Assembly: GCA_905182985.1 (NCBI GenBank) | Contig: CAJJDN010000058.1 | Coordinates: 56,651 to 120,650 of the forward strand | Source of the DNA: Paramecium sonneborni | Taxonomy: Eukaryota > Ciliophora > Oligohymenophorea > Peniculida > Parameciidae | Length of the DNA: 64,000 nucleotides | Direction: 5' to 3' | Part shown: in pieces, positions 37,129-49,172 of the stretch | Layout: each line of letters begins with the position of its first letter | Numbering within the stretch: position 1 is the stretch's first letter | Program-made: the position numbers and the translations under genes | The notes under the pieces: generated by a model | The model's database searches: none | What the model was told of the DNA's origin: nothing | What the model saw: only the letters and a program-made list of their open reading frames with translations

Positions 37129-40100
37129 TCAAATTTATTTTTAATGAAAAATAGGATCATAAATAAATGAATCGAATTTCTAAGATAACTGTTGAATAAC
37201 TTGAAAATTAGATTCACTTATTTTTTTCAATATTAAAGCTTATATAAAAAAGGTTATTTACCTTTTTTATCTAAAAATAATTTATTATTCAAATCTCTTT
37301 ATATGGCAAGATCTTCATATTTTAAAGATTCCTCATATGAATTTAACAAAAAATATACAGTTGCTAATTCATAAATTAATATTATATGCCTTTATTATGA
37401 TACTAATAAGGATCATTCTGATTTCTTTTTATAGCTTCATCGAATGCACTTAAAGATTCTTTAACAAAATTCAGCTTAAATAAAATTTTAGCTTTTCATA
37501 CATAAGTAACAATACCTTTTAAATGATAATATTGATTATTTTGAGTATCTTTTGTGATTGCATGCTCTAAAATTTCTAAAGCTTCCTAAAATCGATTCAT
37601 ATTATCTAAAATTTAAGCTAGGATTTAATTATGATGATACCTTTCAAGTAATAATTTAAGGAGTAGGTTGTATCCCTTTTAATTGCGAAATCATAGTTTT
37701 ATAATGATTCTTCTAAAAGCTTTAAACCAGATAAGCATCCCGCTTTAGAATTAATTAATTAAAACCTTTATTGGTATAATTAAGAGAACATTCTGAATCC
37801 AATAGAATAGCTCTGTCATACTCTACTATGGCTTTTTAAAACCATTTCAAATTCTAAAATATATTGCCTTTTTATTAGAATCAAAAAACCTTTTATTGAG
37901 TAAAACTTTGAGTTATTCGGATTTAAAAAAATAGCTTTATCAATCTATTATATAGCTTCTTAAGAACAAAATAAATTGTCAAGCACAACAGCTAATGATT
38001 TAAAATAATAATACCCTTATTACTGTAATAACTTGGATTATTAGAATCTCTTAAAATAGCTTTGTCATACTCTTCTATAGCTTTTTAAAAACATTTCAAA
38101 TTTTTAAATATATTGCCTTTTAAATTAGAAAGAATACACCTTTAAAAAAATAATTTTCAGCATTATTAGGATCTGTTAAAATAACTAATTCACATACCTC
38201 TAAGGCTTCTTACAAAAGGTTCATATTGAAAAGAACAAAAACTATAATAATTAAATAAGGAACAATTCACCTTTATTTTTATAATATATTGAATTTTTTG
38301 GATCTAGATAAATCGCCTAATTCAAGCTATTTAACGCTTCTTCATAAGATTAAAACTTAACCAATAATAATGCTGTTAAAACCATATTAATATCTACCTC
38401 TATTAAAGTGATATTCAGATTAATTGGGATCTTTTAAAATAGCTTGCTCATAGAATTTTTAGGCTTCTTCAAATCTCTTCATTTAAAAAAATAAATTTCC
38501 TATTTTATTATAATCTTTTATACCTTTGAAACTATAATATTCCCCAAAATTTTGACTTTTTAACAGTGCATAATCAATTTCTTCTAAAGATTTTTCAAAA
38601 AGTTTCATTCGATGATATATTAAGCATAAAATAATATTTTAGCTTTACTTTTAAAATAAAAGAATTATGAATTTTCTGGATTATGCTGGATGGCTATATT
38701 GCAGAATTCTAATGATTAAATCAATTTTTAGTTATTAAATAAAATTTTTGCTAAAAATTAATAATGATTAACCTTTTGTTAAATAATATTGACCATTTTC
38801 TGGGCATTTTTCAATCGCTAAGTCTATATACTGTAAACCTCCACCATCTATTTCCATTTATATTTTAGCTTAGAAATAAAAAAATGGTTACCCAGGGAGC
38901 AATAATGNTTAAGAGAACATTCTGAATCCAATAGAATAGCTCTGTCATACTCTACTATGGCTTTTTAAAACCATTTCAAATTCTAAAATATATTGCCTTT
39001 TTATTAGAATCAAAAAACCTTTTATTGAGTAAAACTTTGAGTTATTCGGATTTAAAAAAATAGCTTTATCAATCTATTATATAGCTTCTTAAGAACAAAA
39101 TAAATTGTCAAGCACAACAGCTAATGATTTAAAATAATAATACCCTTATTACTGTAATAACTTGGATTATTAGAATCTCTTAAAATAGCTTTGTCATACT
39201 CTTCTATAGCTTTTTAAAAACATTTCAAATTTTTAAATATATTGCCTTTTAAATTAGAAAGAATACACCTTTAAAAAAATAATTTTCAGCATTATTAGGA
39301 TCTGTTAAAATAACTAATTCACATACCTCTAAGGCTTCTTACAAAAGGTTCATATTGAAAAGAACAAAAACTATAATAATTAAATAAGGAACAATTCACC
39401 TTTATTTTTATAATATATTGAATTTTTTGGATCTAGATAAATCGCCTAATTCAAGCTATTTAACGCTTCTTCATAAGATTAAAACTTAACCAATAATAAT
39501 GCTGTTAAAACCATATTAATATCTACCTCTATTAAAGTGATATTCAGATTAATTGGGATCTTTTAAAATAGCTTGCTCATAGAATTTTTAGGCTTCTTCA
39601 AATCTCTTCATTTAAAAAAATAAATTTCCTATTTTATTATAATCTTTTATACCTTTGAAACTATAATATTCCCCAAAATTTTGACTTTTTAACAGTGCAT
39701 AATCAATTTCTTCTAAAGATTTTTCAAAAAGTTTCATTCGATGATATATTAAGCATAAAATAATATTTTAGCTTTACTTTTAAAATAAAAGAATTATGAA
39801 TTTTCTGGATTATGCTGGATGGCTATATTGCAGAATTCTAATGATTAAATCAATTTTTAGTTATTAAATAAAATTTTTGCTAAAAATTAATAATGATTAA
39901 CCTTTTGTTAAATAATATTGACCATTTTCTGGGCATTTTTCAATCGCTAAGTCTATATACTGTAAACCTCCACCATCTATTTCCATTTATATTTTAGCTT
40001 AGAAATAAAAAAATGGTTACCCAGGGAGCAATAATGTTCCATATTCGTAGGTTCTAACTTAATAGCAATCTCTAAACAATATTTTGCCTCTTAAAATTGA

Positions 40101-40823
40101 TTTATTTTTTTTAAAAGAATAGCTTAATTCATATTCAGAATAAATTTACCTTTATTTACAAAAGCTTTTGCGTCATTTGGATTAATAGATATTGAATGAT
40201 CCAATTACGTCAAGGCTTCTTGAAATTTTCCTTAATTTGTCAACGCTGATCCTATAATTAAATTCTTTACAACCTTTCATAAAATAAAAAATTGAGTTTT
40301 CTGGATTTTTCATGATTGCTTGATCAAAGAAGAAAACAGCTTCTTTGTAGCGTTTCATTATCAGGAGAATTCGACCTTTGTTATAAAATCTGTGTGAAAA
40401 TTCTGGTTCTTTTTAAATGGCATAATCAATGTTTTCTAGAGACTCTTCAAAACGAAGCATTTTTTCATAGATTTCAGCTTTGTCAATCTTATTTATACCT
40501 TTAAAACTATAAAAGTTTGCATTATGAGGATCTATTTCTAATGATAAATTAATAAATTCTAAAGCCTCTTGAAGACGATTCATTTTAAAGTATATTAAAG
40601 CTTTTTTAAATTATGTAGAATTACATCTGTACCAATAAAATATATCACATTATATATCTGTTAAAATTATTTAATCACTGACTCTTAAAGCTTCCTCAAG
40701 AAAGCCAAGCTCTATCAGTATGAAAACTATTTTTATTATTTATTTACCTTTAGCTAAATAGTAATATTGTGGTAAATATTTTTACAAACAAGGTATTAAT
40801 TTAGAGTTTTATTTGTTATCCAT
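37129..40823 (-). CDS. tetratricopeptide-repeat protein, one intron per repeat; model inflated by assembly duplication
   Basis: Start MDNKQNSKLIPCLQKY at 40823, TGA at 37129-37131. The protein is a string of ~34-residue TPR units of the form YYxKGxxLxxxxRxxEALexxdxAIxxdPxN (for example RFEESLENIDYAIQKEPEF). After most 'K-G' positions there is a phase-1 intron of 21-26 nt at the same place in the repeat, e.g. 37492-37515 and 37618-37640. The last one, 37364-37389, starts with GC. A unit of 1,128 bp is present twice (37780-38907 and 38909-40036) around a single N. The real gene probably has one copy, giving about 800 residues. TPRs mediate protein binding; the partner is unknown. Confidence 0.82.
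37364..37389 (-). other. probable GC-AG intron in last TPR repeat
   Basis: Exon ends AAT AAA G, then GCATATAAT...GAATTAG, then CA ACT GTA TAT. It sits exactly where the neighbouring repeats have GT..AG introns, and it is needed to keep the TPR frame. Confidence 0.7.
37780..38907. repeat. direct duplication 2, left copy (1,128 bp)
   Basis: Identical to 38909-40036 (offset 1,129), with a single N at 38908 between them. It lies inside the TPR gene but is far longer than a TPR unit and shows no divergence, unlike the real repeats. Best explained as an unmerged contig overlap. Confidence 0.9.
38909..40036. repeat. direct duplication 2, right copy (1,128 bp)
   Basis: Identical to 37780-38907. The junction N at 38908 interrupts the TPR frame. 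Confidence 0.9.
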
Positions 40824-41267
40824 TAATAATATTTATGAATTTAAAAACTTGATAATAAGTAAATTAAATTGATGACACTTTTAATTAAAGTGACATCCTT
40901 ACAATTTAAATAATTATATTTTTATTGGTTTTGAGATTTTGATATTCAAATTATTGTTTGAATGTATCCAATTCTGTTTGCAAAGAAAAATTCTTATAAT
41001 ATAGCAAACACAATTCAATTCACATCTGAAATTAGAAAAATTAATAAAAAAGGTGTTTCTAATAATAAAAGGTTTTCCTTTACTTTTTCTTTTTTGATTG
41101 AGTAAAGTATTACAAAGATTTGTCTAATTTATTGTTTATTCTAAAAAGTTTATTAGTGACTAAAAAAATAAAATAAATCCAAGACATTCATCATTAACTG
41201 GCTTTTATCTAAAGAATTCATATTAATAAGTAAATTTAAATTTATAAGTTAAGTGTATAATTATCAT
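40824..41267. other. 444-bp intergenic, nothing recognised
   Basis: AT-rich sequence upstream of the TPR gene and downstream of the SK channel stop. No coding frame or RNA structure noticed. Confidence 0.5.
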
Positions 41268-42885
41268 TCATTCATCATCATTAAATTACATAAGTTTTTA
41301 ATCACCAGATTCAAAATCAATTAATTATTCAAAATACTGATCATCTTTGCTATTTCCATCATAATGAGTAATTGTATGACATTATTTTTATATGGATCTA
41401 ATTTTAGAAGTGTCATTTTAATTGATAGATAATTATTGAGATTTCATTTTTTTAAACATATTTTTTAATTCTTCAATCCTATAATTCATATCCTTAAAAT
41501 ATCTGTCAGCTATAGTAATAAAATCTTCATTGTCTATTGATCTATAATTTCTTTAATAATAATAAATATATGAATACCTTTTAAGTTATAATCCTTCTTA
41601 CAAAAAGATTTAGATCTAACCAATTCTATTCAAAGTTTGAGGATCTTTCTAAATATTTTTTATTTATTCTTTTTGAATAGAAGTTTTTAACTTATAAAAA
41701 TTGAATAAAATTCTTTCAGCAACTTATCTAATTTCCATTTTGATACTAGCTTTATCTAATAAAGTAATAGATCTTAATTCTGAAATAAATGGCTATAAAT
41801 CAGCATATAATATAGCTGTAAAAAGTGAAGTCAATGCTACACCATAAAATAAGCCTAAAGTCAAAGCAAATCTTCCAAGTTCAGTAGTTGGGAATAGATC
41901 TCCATATCCAACTGTAAATAACGTAATCATACAAACCCATAAAGAATTATTTATGTTGTAATGATCAATTTCAGTTGTAGTTCTGAGTAATGATCTTTCT
42001 GAAATTTCTAGTTGATAAGAAAACAAGAAAATTCCAATACAAAATAGACCCCATAGAGTTGAATAGGGATGTTCTCTAATTGTTACTTTAAAAATAAAAT
42101 GAGGACCAAAGTCAACTGAATATATGCCACTATAATGAAATTATGTAATACCATAATCTATTGACTCTATTTGAATAAAAAGGTTGGAATTTAAATGCTA
42201 TATTTAAAATAAGTAAGGATCTAAATAGCATTACAAAAGTAAGTATCTCATTTACAAAATAAAATCTCGGTTAATCAGAATATCTTTGAGAAAATGAAAC
42301 ACTATATCCATTAGTAAATGGTGTTGGACAAGGTAGTAATATTGTTGTTTCAATTAACAAAAGAAATATGAGATTAGTTTAAAATATATTGGAAGCCTTA
42401 GGTATTGCCAGAGAGCATTTCTTAAATTCGAGTTCGGCTAAATATGACATTATTGTCATTATAACTATATAAGATTAACAATTTACTAGTTATAATTGTG
42501 AGGAAAACAATCAGATATAATAGTACTTTAATCTCTTCTTGGTAGGTATCCTATAATTAATAGGCAAATGAAACTTCATACTATTATATATATCAAACAT
42601 TACTTCAAGAATCATTAGAATAATACTTGCACAAATTGTCCACATTCTACCCAATTCTAAGACTCTATATCTTTCAAAATAAAGTCTTGTAACCCTGCTA
42701 TCTTCAAAAGCATTCTATTTTGAACCTTAAAGTATTGTTGACTTCATTTTATTATGCTTTCTAATTTCTGGGGTTGTATAAAGCAAATTTTAAAGTTTTT
42801 CATCTTATTGTTAAGCATCTTCCTCGTTTACTTTTGATATTTAATTACCTTGCAGTTCAATAGCATAATTATTAGATGATTTCAT
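41268..42885 (-). CDS. SK-type (KCNN-like) calcium-activated potassium channel
   Basis: Four introns (23, 22, 22 and 27 nt) give exactly 508 codons. After a polar N-terminus: S1 (LGRMWTICASIILMILEYEV), S2 (IKVLLYLIVFLTIIT), a middle segment (TNLIFLLLIETTILLPCP), S4-like FVMLFRSLLILNIAF with only a few arginines, and S5 (STLWGLFCIGIFLFSYQLE). The pore helix and filter read LWVCMITLFTVGYGDLFPTT, then S6 GLFYGVALTSLFTAILYADL. The following stretch (ASIKMEIRQVAERILFNFYK) is placed like the calmodulin-binding domain of SK channels. GYGD plus the weakly charged S4 favours SK over Kv. Ca2+-dependent K+ currents control Paramecium swimming behaviour; assigning this gene to them is inference. Confidence 0.87.
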
Positions 42886-43697
42886 AATATATATTAACTA
42901 TCAAATTTTAATCAATCAAAGAAACTCATTAAAATAGAATACTGTGCAAATCATCTAAATTATTACAGATTTTATCAACCTTATTATATTTATGTTAACT
43001 ATTGAGAAAAACTAGAAAATACATTGTTTTTTAAATTAAAATTTACATTTCAGTTTTAAAACATATTTTTTGTATAAATAATTAATTAAAATTTTCAAAG
43101 CATAAAGTTTAGAGTTTTCCAAACATCAATTGCAATCGAAAAGTTTTTGTAAAGAATATAAATTTCAATTTTTCAATTATATCCTCAAAGATTGATTTTG
43201 CTAATTGCAAGAATAATTTCCAGTTAATAAGTCTAAGAATTTGGTAGAATAATAAAACTTAATTAATCATCTTTCAAAATCTCTTAATTCACTGATATCT
43301 AGAGGATATTATAAAAAAAGCTTACTTAATTTACTATAAGAAACTTGAGAAATAAATTTAAGCAAAGTATAAAAATCAATTATAGATTAATTTGTTAAAT
43401 AACTGTTATTTTAAAAAATAATTACTTCTACTCCTAATTTGCTTATTAATTTTTAAGAATACAAAGCTTTAATTTAGCTAGAATAATGAGTAATTTTATG
43501 CTGATTTAATATGATATATGATAATTATTAAGTTTATAATAAATCTTTTCAACCAAAACATCAAAAACTTATTTTTCTGCAAAAAAAATTAAATGTAAAT
43601 TGAAAGCATGGATTTTAAACAAATCACAATACTTTCTATGTTATTTTTTAGCTTTTCGATCTATTCTATTTCTGATCACCTATTATTTCCTTTCTTC
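42886..43697. other. 812-bp region without a gene
   Basis: Upstream of the channel gene, low in GC, with no plausible coding frame. Ends where the P450 fragment begins. Confidence 0.5.
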
Positions 43698-44034
43698 TGG
43701 GCAATAGTATAAATGTAAAATTCTAGCAGTATATAAGATAATCATTTTGAAAATGCTTTGGAATTTAATTATAAAAGATGGTTGAAAAAAGAAAATGTAA
43801 TAAAAAATGATAATGGTTTTATTCATATTCCTTTTGCAGCTGGACCTAGAAATTGTATTGGATAACATATGGCTTTAATGGAAGCTAAAATAATTATTGC
43901 CTTAATTCTTAGAAACTATAAAATTATAATCAACCCTCAAGTTTCATAAATTAAATATGGAGTCAAATTTTTATAATGTGTTGAACCAGATAATTGCTTA
44001 GTATTTTAAAAAAGAATTTGAAATTATTAAATAT
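43698..44034 (+). pseudogene. cytochrome P450 C-terminal fragment, recent duplicate of 48046-48382
   Basis: 337 bp matching the 3' end of the intact P450 at 48046-48382 with two substitutions that I can see. It carries the heme-ligand motif (FAAGPRNCIG) and the natural stop, but has no N-terminal two-thirds. The match begins abruptly at the TGGGCAATAG sequence and ends 10-15 bp after the stop codon. The flanks are unrelated. A dead fragment made by recent duplication or ectopic repair, same orientation, 4,348 bp upstream of its source. Confidence 0.93.
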
Positions 44035-44661
44035 ATTTTATTTATCTTAAGTTTTTATATATATATAATTTTATAAAAAAAAATATATAATTTATTGGAT
44101 TTTATGAAAATATATATTTATTATTAATATATATAGAATCACCAATAAGGGTGACTTTTTTAATAAAAAATCAATAGGAATTAAACTTATTGAAAAATAC
44201 AAATTGAAATTCTTTATAGCAATTTTGGCTGAACTTTGATAAACGCAAACCATAAAAAGTTATTTCGGATTTGATATTTTTCGGTTTTTTATAAAAATAG
44301 ATCCTGCTATTTAATCAGATCTTCTAGTTAATTTAAATTTATCAATTTGCATTATTGAGTAACATAGTCTAAATTATTCTTTTATAAAATACAATTTTTG
44401 CTTCATTAAGATAAAAAGACTAATCATAAAACAATAGCATTTCTTGTCAATTTTTAATAGTTGAGATTATCTCATCTTAATGATCAAAATTTTATTTTGA
44501 GCTTATAATTATTTTTATTATAAAATTTGTCTGAAGTGGAATATTTTTTTTGATATTGCGATCATCTATTATTAGTTCGATTTAATATTATATTATTTTT
44601 ATTTTTCAACTAAAATTTGATTTTCCAGCTAAAAAAATAAATTTCACTTTATTTTCAAGAT
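44035..44661. other. 627-bp AT-rich region, nothing recognised
   Basis: Contains TA-rich tracts after the P450 fragment. No coding frame with protein-like composition. Confidence 0.45.
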
Positions 44662-45890
44662 ATGATGCCTAAAATATTATCAACTCCTTTAAACACTTGC
44701 TTTTAATGTATGTATAATAGCAATCAACTTGAAAATAAGGTGCTATTAATAATCTATCAGATTGAACAGAAATAATTATAAAAATTTCATAATCAAAATT
44801 ACAACCCACCAGATCACAAACAAATTAAAATTAAGATAGAATAACCAGAAGGACCGGATTACATTAACCTTTTTTTAATTAAAAAAAATAGATGAATTTT
44901 AACGAGGGAATTGTATTAAATGGGAGCTGATTGAACTTTGCAGTAACCGACCTCAATAAATATAAATAGTAATAAATAAAATTCCAAAGTATCAAGAATG
45001 AGATCTTGATTTTCAATCTTCATTTAAGATAAAAGATAGTATAAATAAAAAGAATATTATAAATTTGTCTCAAACGGCGAAAGCTGGTAGATAAATGTAA
45101 GAGCTAATAATTAATGCAATGGAAATAAATGGATAAATTAAAACTAATTATAAACAGATGATAGTTGATAGTTGCGTATTAGATGAATTAATCAAATAAC
45201 ATAAGGAGAGCTTATTGAACATAAGAAATATACAAGAATTTGAAATAGATTTATGAAAATGAATTATTTTGAAATTGCATATTGTGTTTCAATAACTATT
45301 CATATTTTTGAAGAAGAAAAAAAAGATAAAATCTATGAAATAAAGAAATAGAATAAATATTATTGCGTCGGCTTAAGAAATGTAAAAGGATAACTCTTAG
45401 GGGATAGATATAAGGCTTATAAAAAAGCAGTATGATTCGATTGGATGAGATTAGAAGATATTCTACCTTTATGGATGAAACATATTAAAGAATAAGACAA
45501 TTCCTAAGATACTGATAGATAAACTGACTTATTTGATATATTTAGACTAATGAAAGCAAAATATATATGAGTGTTTTGTGAAACCATATGTTGATTATAT
45601 GTTTCCCGTCCTCTGGATGTTAAGCAAATCAATGATTGAAAAATATGATCTACTATTGGAATTATTTGGTCAATTACCTTTTTTATGGTAATTAAACAGA
45701 TTATTTAACAAGATTATGGACTTAGAGAAACAAGAAAGATTTAAACACATGATTTTTATCATACATATGGATGGAAAAAGATTACTTGGAATAATCAGTA
45801 AAATGGAAGAACAGAATATATAAATAACGACGATAAAATGAATGAATACAGAAATTAACATAAACATATATTAGTAAAGATGGGAAGAGA
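44662..45890 (+). pseudogene. decayed protein-coding gene of unknown family
   Basis: Protein-like stretches run through this region but are broken by in-frame TGA and frame changes that no small intron repairs. Examples: MMPKILSTPLNTCFQCMYN (stop at 44893-44895), then AKAGRQMQELIINAMEI...LNIRNIQEFEIDL*, then YFEIAYCVSITIHIFEEEKK...GDRYKAYKKAV*FDWMRLEDILPL*-type reading with two TGAs in the same frame. A shift follows to FPVLWMLSKSMIEKYDLLLE...HMDGKRLLGIISK. No domain recognised. The density of good coding fragments is well above the intergenic background, so a relic is more likely than chance. Confidence 0.5.
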
Positions 45891-46000
45891 TCATTATAGA
45901 AAAATGGATACAAAAAAAATAAGAAAATTTTCTAATTGAGAATATTTTTTTAAAAGAGACTAAAACATTAGCAATTGAATGATTTTGATTATTTATCTAT

Positions 46001-46497
46001 TTAAACATTAAACATTGGCATAATATAATGTTAATTACAAAAAAATTTATATTAAAATTAAATAGAAATAGTTCTTATTTTGAACTCCAAAATTTTATGC
46101 TTTGAAAAATAAATTTAGCATGAAAATGCTTAAATATTTAAAATTAAAAATAATTTCTATGTTAAAGTAAGGTTTAATTGTTACCTAAAAAATTAATAAA
46201 AACTCTAAAATAAACTTATATAAATGGAATCAGGCAATCTTTAATTTTTTAAATTTATAATAATCTTAAAATTAATTAAATAATTGATTGTATAATTTAT
46301 GAGAATTATATCAAACTTAGAACCAAATTAAATTTAATAAAAACTGCATATTTGAATAGATAGAGAATTATTTTCAGGTTTTCGCTTAGAATTACGAAGA
46401 ATTTTTAATTATTTTCAGTTAAATAAATTAATTACATTTAGCATAGACCGAATACTTATATTAATTCTAAATAATAAGATGCTTTATGGGAAAGAAG
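46001..46497. other. 497-bp region, no clear feature
   Basis: AT-rich; possibly more of the decayed RNA polymerase-like gene that follows, but no readable motif. Confidence 0.35.
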
Positions 46498-46680
46498 AAT
46501 ATTCATATAGATAAATTTGAAGAGGAAATATTTCCAATGATTGCTTGATTGAGAGATCTGACTTATTCAAGATAACTAAAAGTTGATTTAGAATTACAAT
46601 GTAGTAGAGAATTAAACATGTTGGTTCAATTTAAGAGAAAAGTAAATAAACATCCGAAATTTGATTATATTTAATAATTA
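46498..46680 (+). pseudogene. possible relic of an RNA polymerase second-largest subunit gene
   Basis: The plus frame reads NIHIDKFEEEIFPMIA*LRDLTYSRQLKVDLEL. The phrase (A)RLRxLTYSxxLxVDxE is conserved near the N-terminal lobe of RPB2/RPC2-type subunits. A TGA at 46546-46548 occupies the position of the conserved arginine (one step from CGA). Only ~60 codons are readable and no neighbouring exons were found, so this is a short dead fragment at best. Alternative: chance similarity. Confidence 0.33.
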
Positions 46681-46845
46681 ATTTTAAATATAATATTTAA
46701 TTAATTTTTTTTAGAAAATGAATTTATCCTAAAATTCTATTTCTGATTTATACTGATTAAAATTAAGAATCTCAATTTATCTTGTTTAGAATTTTTTGTG
46801 ATTGATAACTCAAAATATCAATGCTTCTGTTATTTAATAAATAAA

Positions 46846-48369
46846 ATGTAAGTAATTCTTATAGCAATCCTATCCTTGATAACATTTGCAGCTTATCTGT
46901 TAATAATAAAGCCTTTGGTTCCTTTGCTTTTATTAAAGATAAAATTAGGAGAAAAAGCGATATTCATGTTTTATCCATTATCTGGTTTTATCGGTGTATT
47001 TATGAAATCGATAAAATCTAACCATGATGTTATGCATACGATTAACAATGCTCTAAGAAAAAATCCTTCAGCCAAAGTCATTTTATCTAATTATTTAAAC
47101 AAACCTTGTATCATGTTAACAGGATCAGAGTATATTAAGGATACATATCTAGATCATCATGATTTTGAAAAAATAAATCCTTTTATGATTCCTTCATTTA
47201 TATAAAAAGGATTAGTGATGAGCGAAGGTGAAAGTTGGAAAAGATAGAGAAAGTTTTTAGGCTCAGCTTTCACATTTGAAAAATTAAAATCAAGATTACC
47301 TATGATGAATTAAGTTGTATAATAGATAGCAGAAAAGGATAATAAGAGTCATCTGAATGACTTTATGTCAAGAATAACAGGAGAAATAGTAATTAAAAGC
47401 TTTTTTGGTGAATTAGCAGAAGGGTTCTAATTAGAAGGCAAAGATGCATAGGTAGCGTTAATATAGTTAACTGGAGAAATTTCTATAATGCATATGGAAA
47501 ACATTTATATTTTTATAAAATCATTATTATTTGAAGAAAGAATGTGGGAGATATTTCCATGTAAAAAGGAGAAAGAAATTGTATAAAGAGTTGATAATGT
47601 TAGAACGAAAATTAAAGAAATGATTTAGAAAAGGATTGAATAACTAAGAGAAAACCCAATTCAAGATTAAGATAAAATGGTGTTCTTAGATCTATATGTT
47701 ACTGAATATTTAAAATAATAAGGATAAAAAGAATAATAAATAGATATTGAAGAGATATTACATTAATTCATTACATTATTTTTTGCTGGTACAGATACAA
47801 CAGCTACAACATCTGGAACTTGCTTATATTATTTAGCCTAATATCCTGAAATTTAAAATGAAATATTAGAAGAAATTTAATAGGTTATTGGATAAAATGA
47901 TATAAAAGAAGAACATTTGAATAAGTTAATTAAAACTAATGCTTTAATTTAAGAAGTATTAAGATTAAGAAATCCAGCATTTACTACTCTTTTTAGAACT
48001 GTGAAACACGATAAATAAGTTCGAGATATAAAACTTAAAAAAGGTTGGGCAATAGTATAAATGTAAAATTCTAGCAGTATATAAGATAATCATTTTGAAA
48101 GTGCTTTGGAATTTAATTATAAAAGATGGTTGAAAAAAGAAAATGTAATAAAAAATGATAATGGTTTTATTCATATTCCTTTTGCAGCTGGACCTAGAAA
48201 TTGTATTGGATAACATATGGCTTTAATGGAAGCTAAAATAATTATTGCCTTAATTCTTAGAAACTATAAAATTATAATCAACCCTCAAGTTTCATAAATT
48301 AAATTTGGAGTCAAATTTTTATAATGTGTTGAACCAGATAATTGCTTAGTATTTTAAAAAAGAATTTGA
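46846..48369 (+). CDS. cytochrome P450 monooxygenase
   Basis: An intronless frame of 508 codons. I chose ATG 46846 because it gives a membrane anchor (VILIAILSLITFAAYLLII) at the N-terminus as in microsomal P450s. Key motifs are intact: WKRQRKFLGSAF in helix C, FFAGTDTTATT in helix I, EVLRLR (ExxR) in helix K and FAAGPRNCIGQ with the heme Cys. Predicted to be ER-bound and to use NADPH-P450 reductase for hydroxylation; the substrate is unknown. The last 337 bp are duplicated at 43698-44034. The preceding 2.8 kb is relic-rich, while this gene shows no damage. Confidence 0.94.
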
Positions 48370-48382
48370 AATTATTAAATAT

Positions 48383-49172
48383 TATAAAAATTAAATTTAT
48401 GTTTTCATTAAATTCAATTGATAATAAAAATTTTCTAATAACGATTGAATAAAAACTAAAGAAAAAGTTTATACAAATAAGAGAAGAGAGAACATAATAC
48501 AGAAATGATTACTTGAAGAAAGGTTAAGTTTTTTATGATAATGTGGACATTAATAGTTAAGTAACGCCAAGCGGTTATTGGAATAAATTTTACTAATAAC
48601 TTAATTTATTTAATTGATCAATTTTTTTATGAATATGAACATTTGAGCATTGAGTGAGGAATAGTACATATCAAGCTTTTTATTATATTAAAGGTAAAAA
48701 TTTAAGTAACTCAATTCATATTCCCAATATAAAGTATGACTAATTTTTAGGATCTCATTTTAGATTTGTTTGTTGTATAAGAAATGAGTAAAATTATCTT
48801 ATAAAGAGTTTGGAGACTCAAGTTTCATTCATTCATTTGAAGTAACCTTATCATTATTATTTGTAATTATTTTTAGTATACTTAGCCATATTTAAAAATA
48901 ATTGGGAGGATTCTTATTAAGTTTTAGTTTGTTTGATTAGAAAGAAAGGTAAATGGAAAGTAAATAAATTGCATTGATAAAAAAATGCTATATAAAAGAG
49001 TGATAAGTTAAATAATGCATAAAATTGGGTTTTTATGATTTAGAGGAGATTGGAGAGAATAAAGAGTATTTAAATTCAATCAGCATAAATAGTATTAAAT
49101 GGTTTTTGAGTATATGGTATGTTTGGTGAAAGAATTTGAAATATAGATGATTTATATATATATTAATAAATA
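48383..49172. other. 790-bp intergenic, promoter side of the RPGRIP1L gene
   Basis: AT-rich between two plus-strand genes. No supported coding frame, RNA gene or repeat seen. Confidence 0.45.

Noticed and set aside
37780..40036. A real tandem expansion of TPR units
   Set aside because: The two blocks are identical over 1,128 bp and separated by N, unlike the diverged ~100-bp TPR units.
43683..43868. Minus-strand frame beginning MLSNTISRSSCKRNM, present again at 47965-48216
   Set aside because: Antisense of the P450 end; it recurs only because that segment is duplicated.
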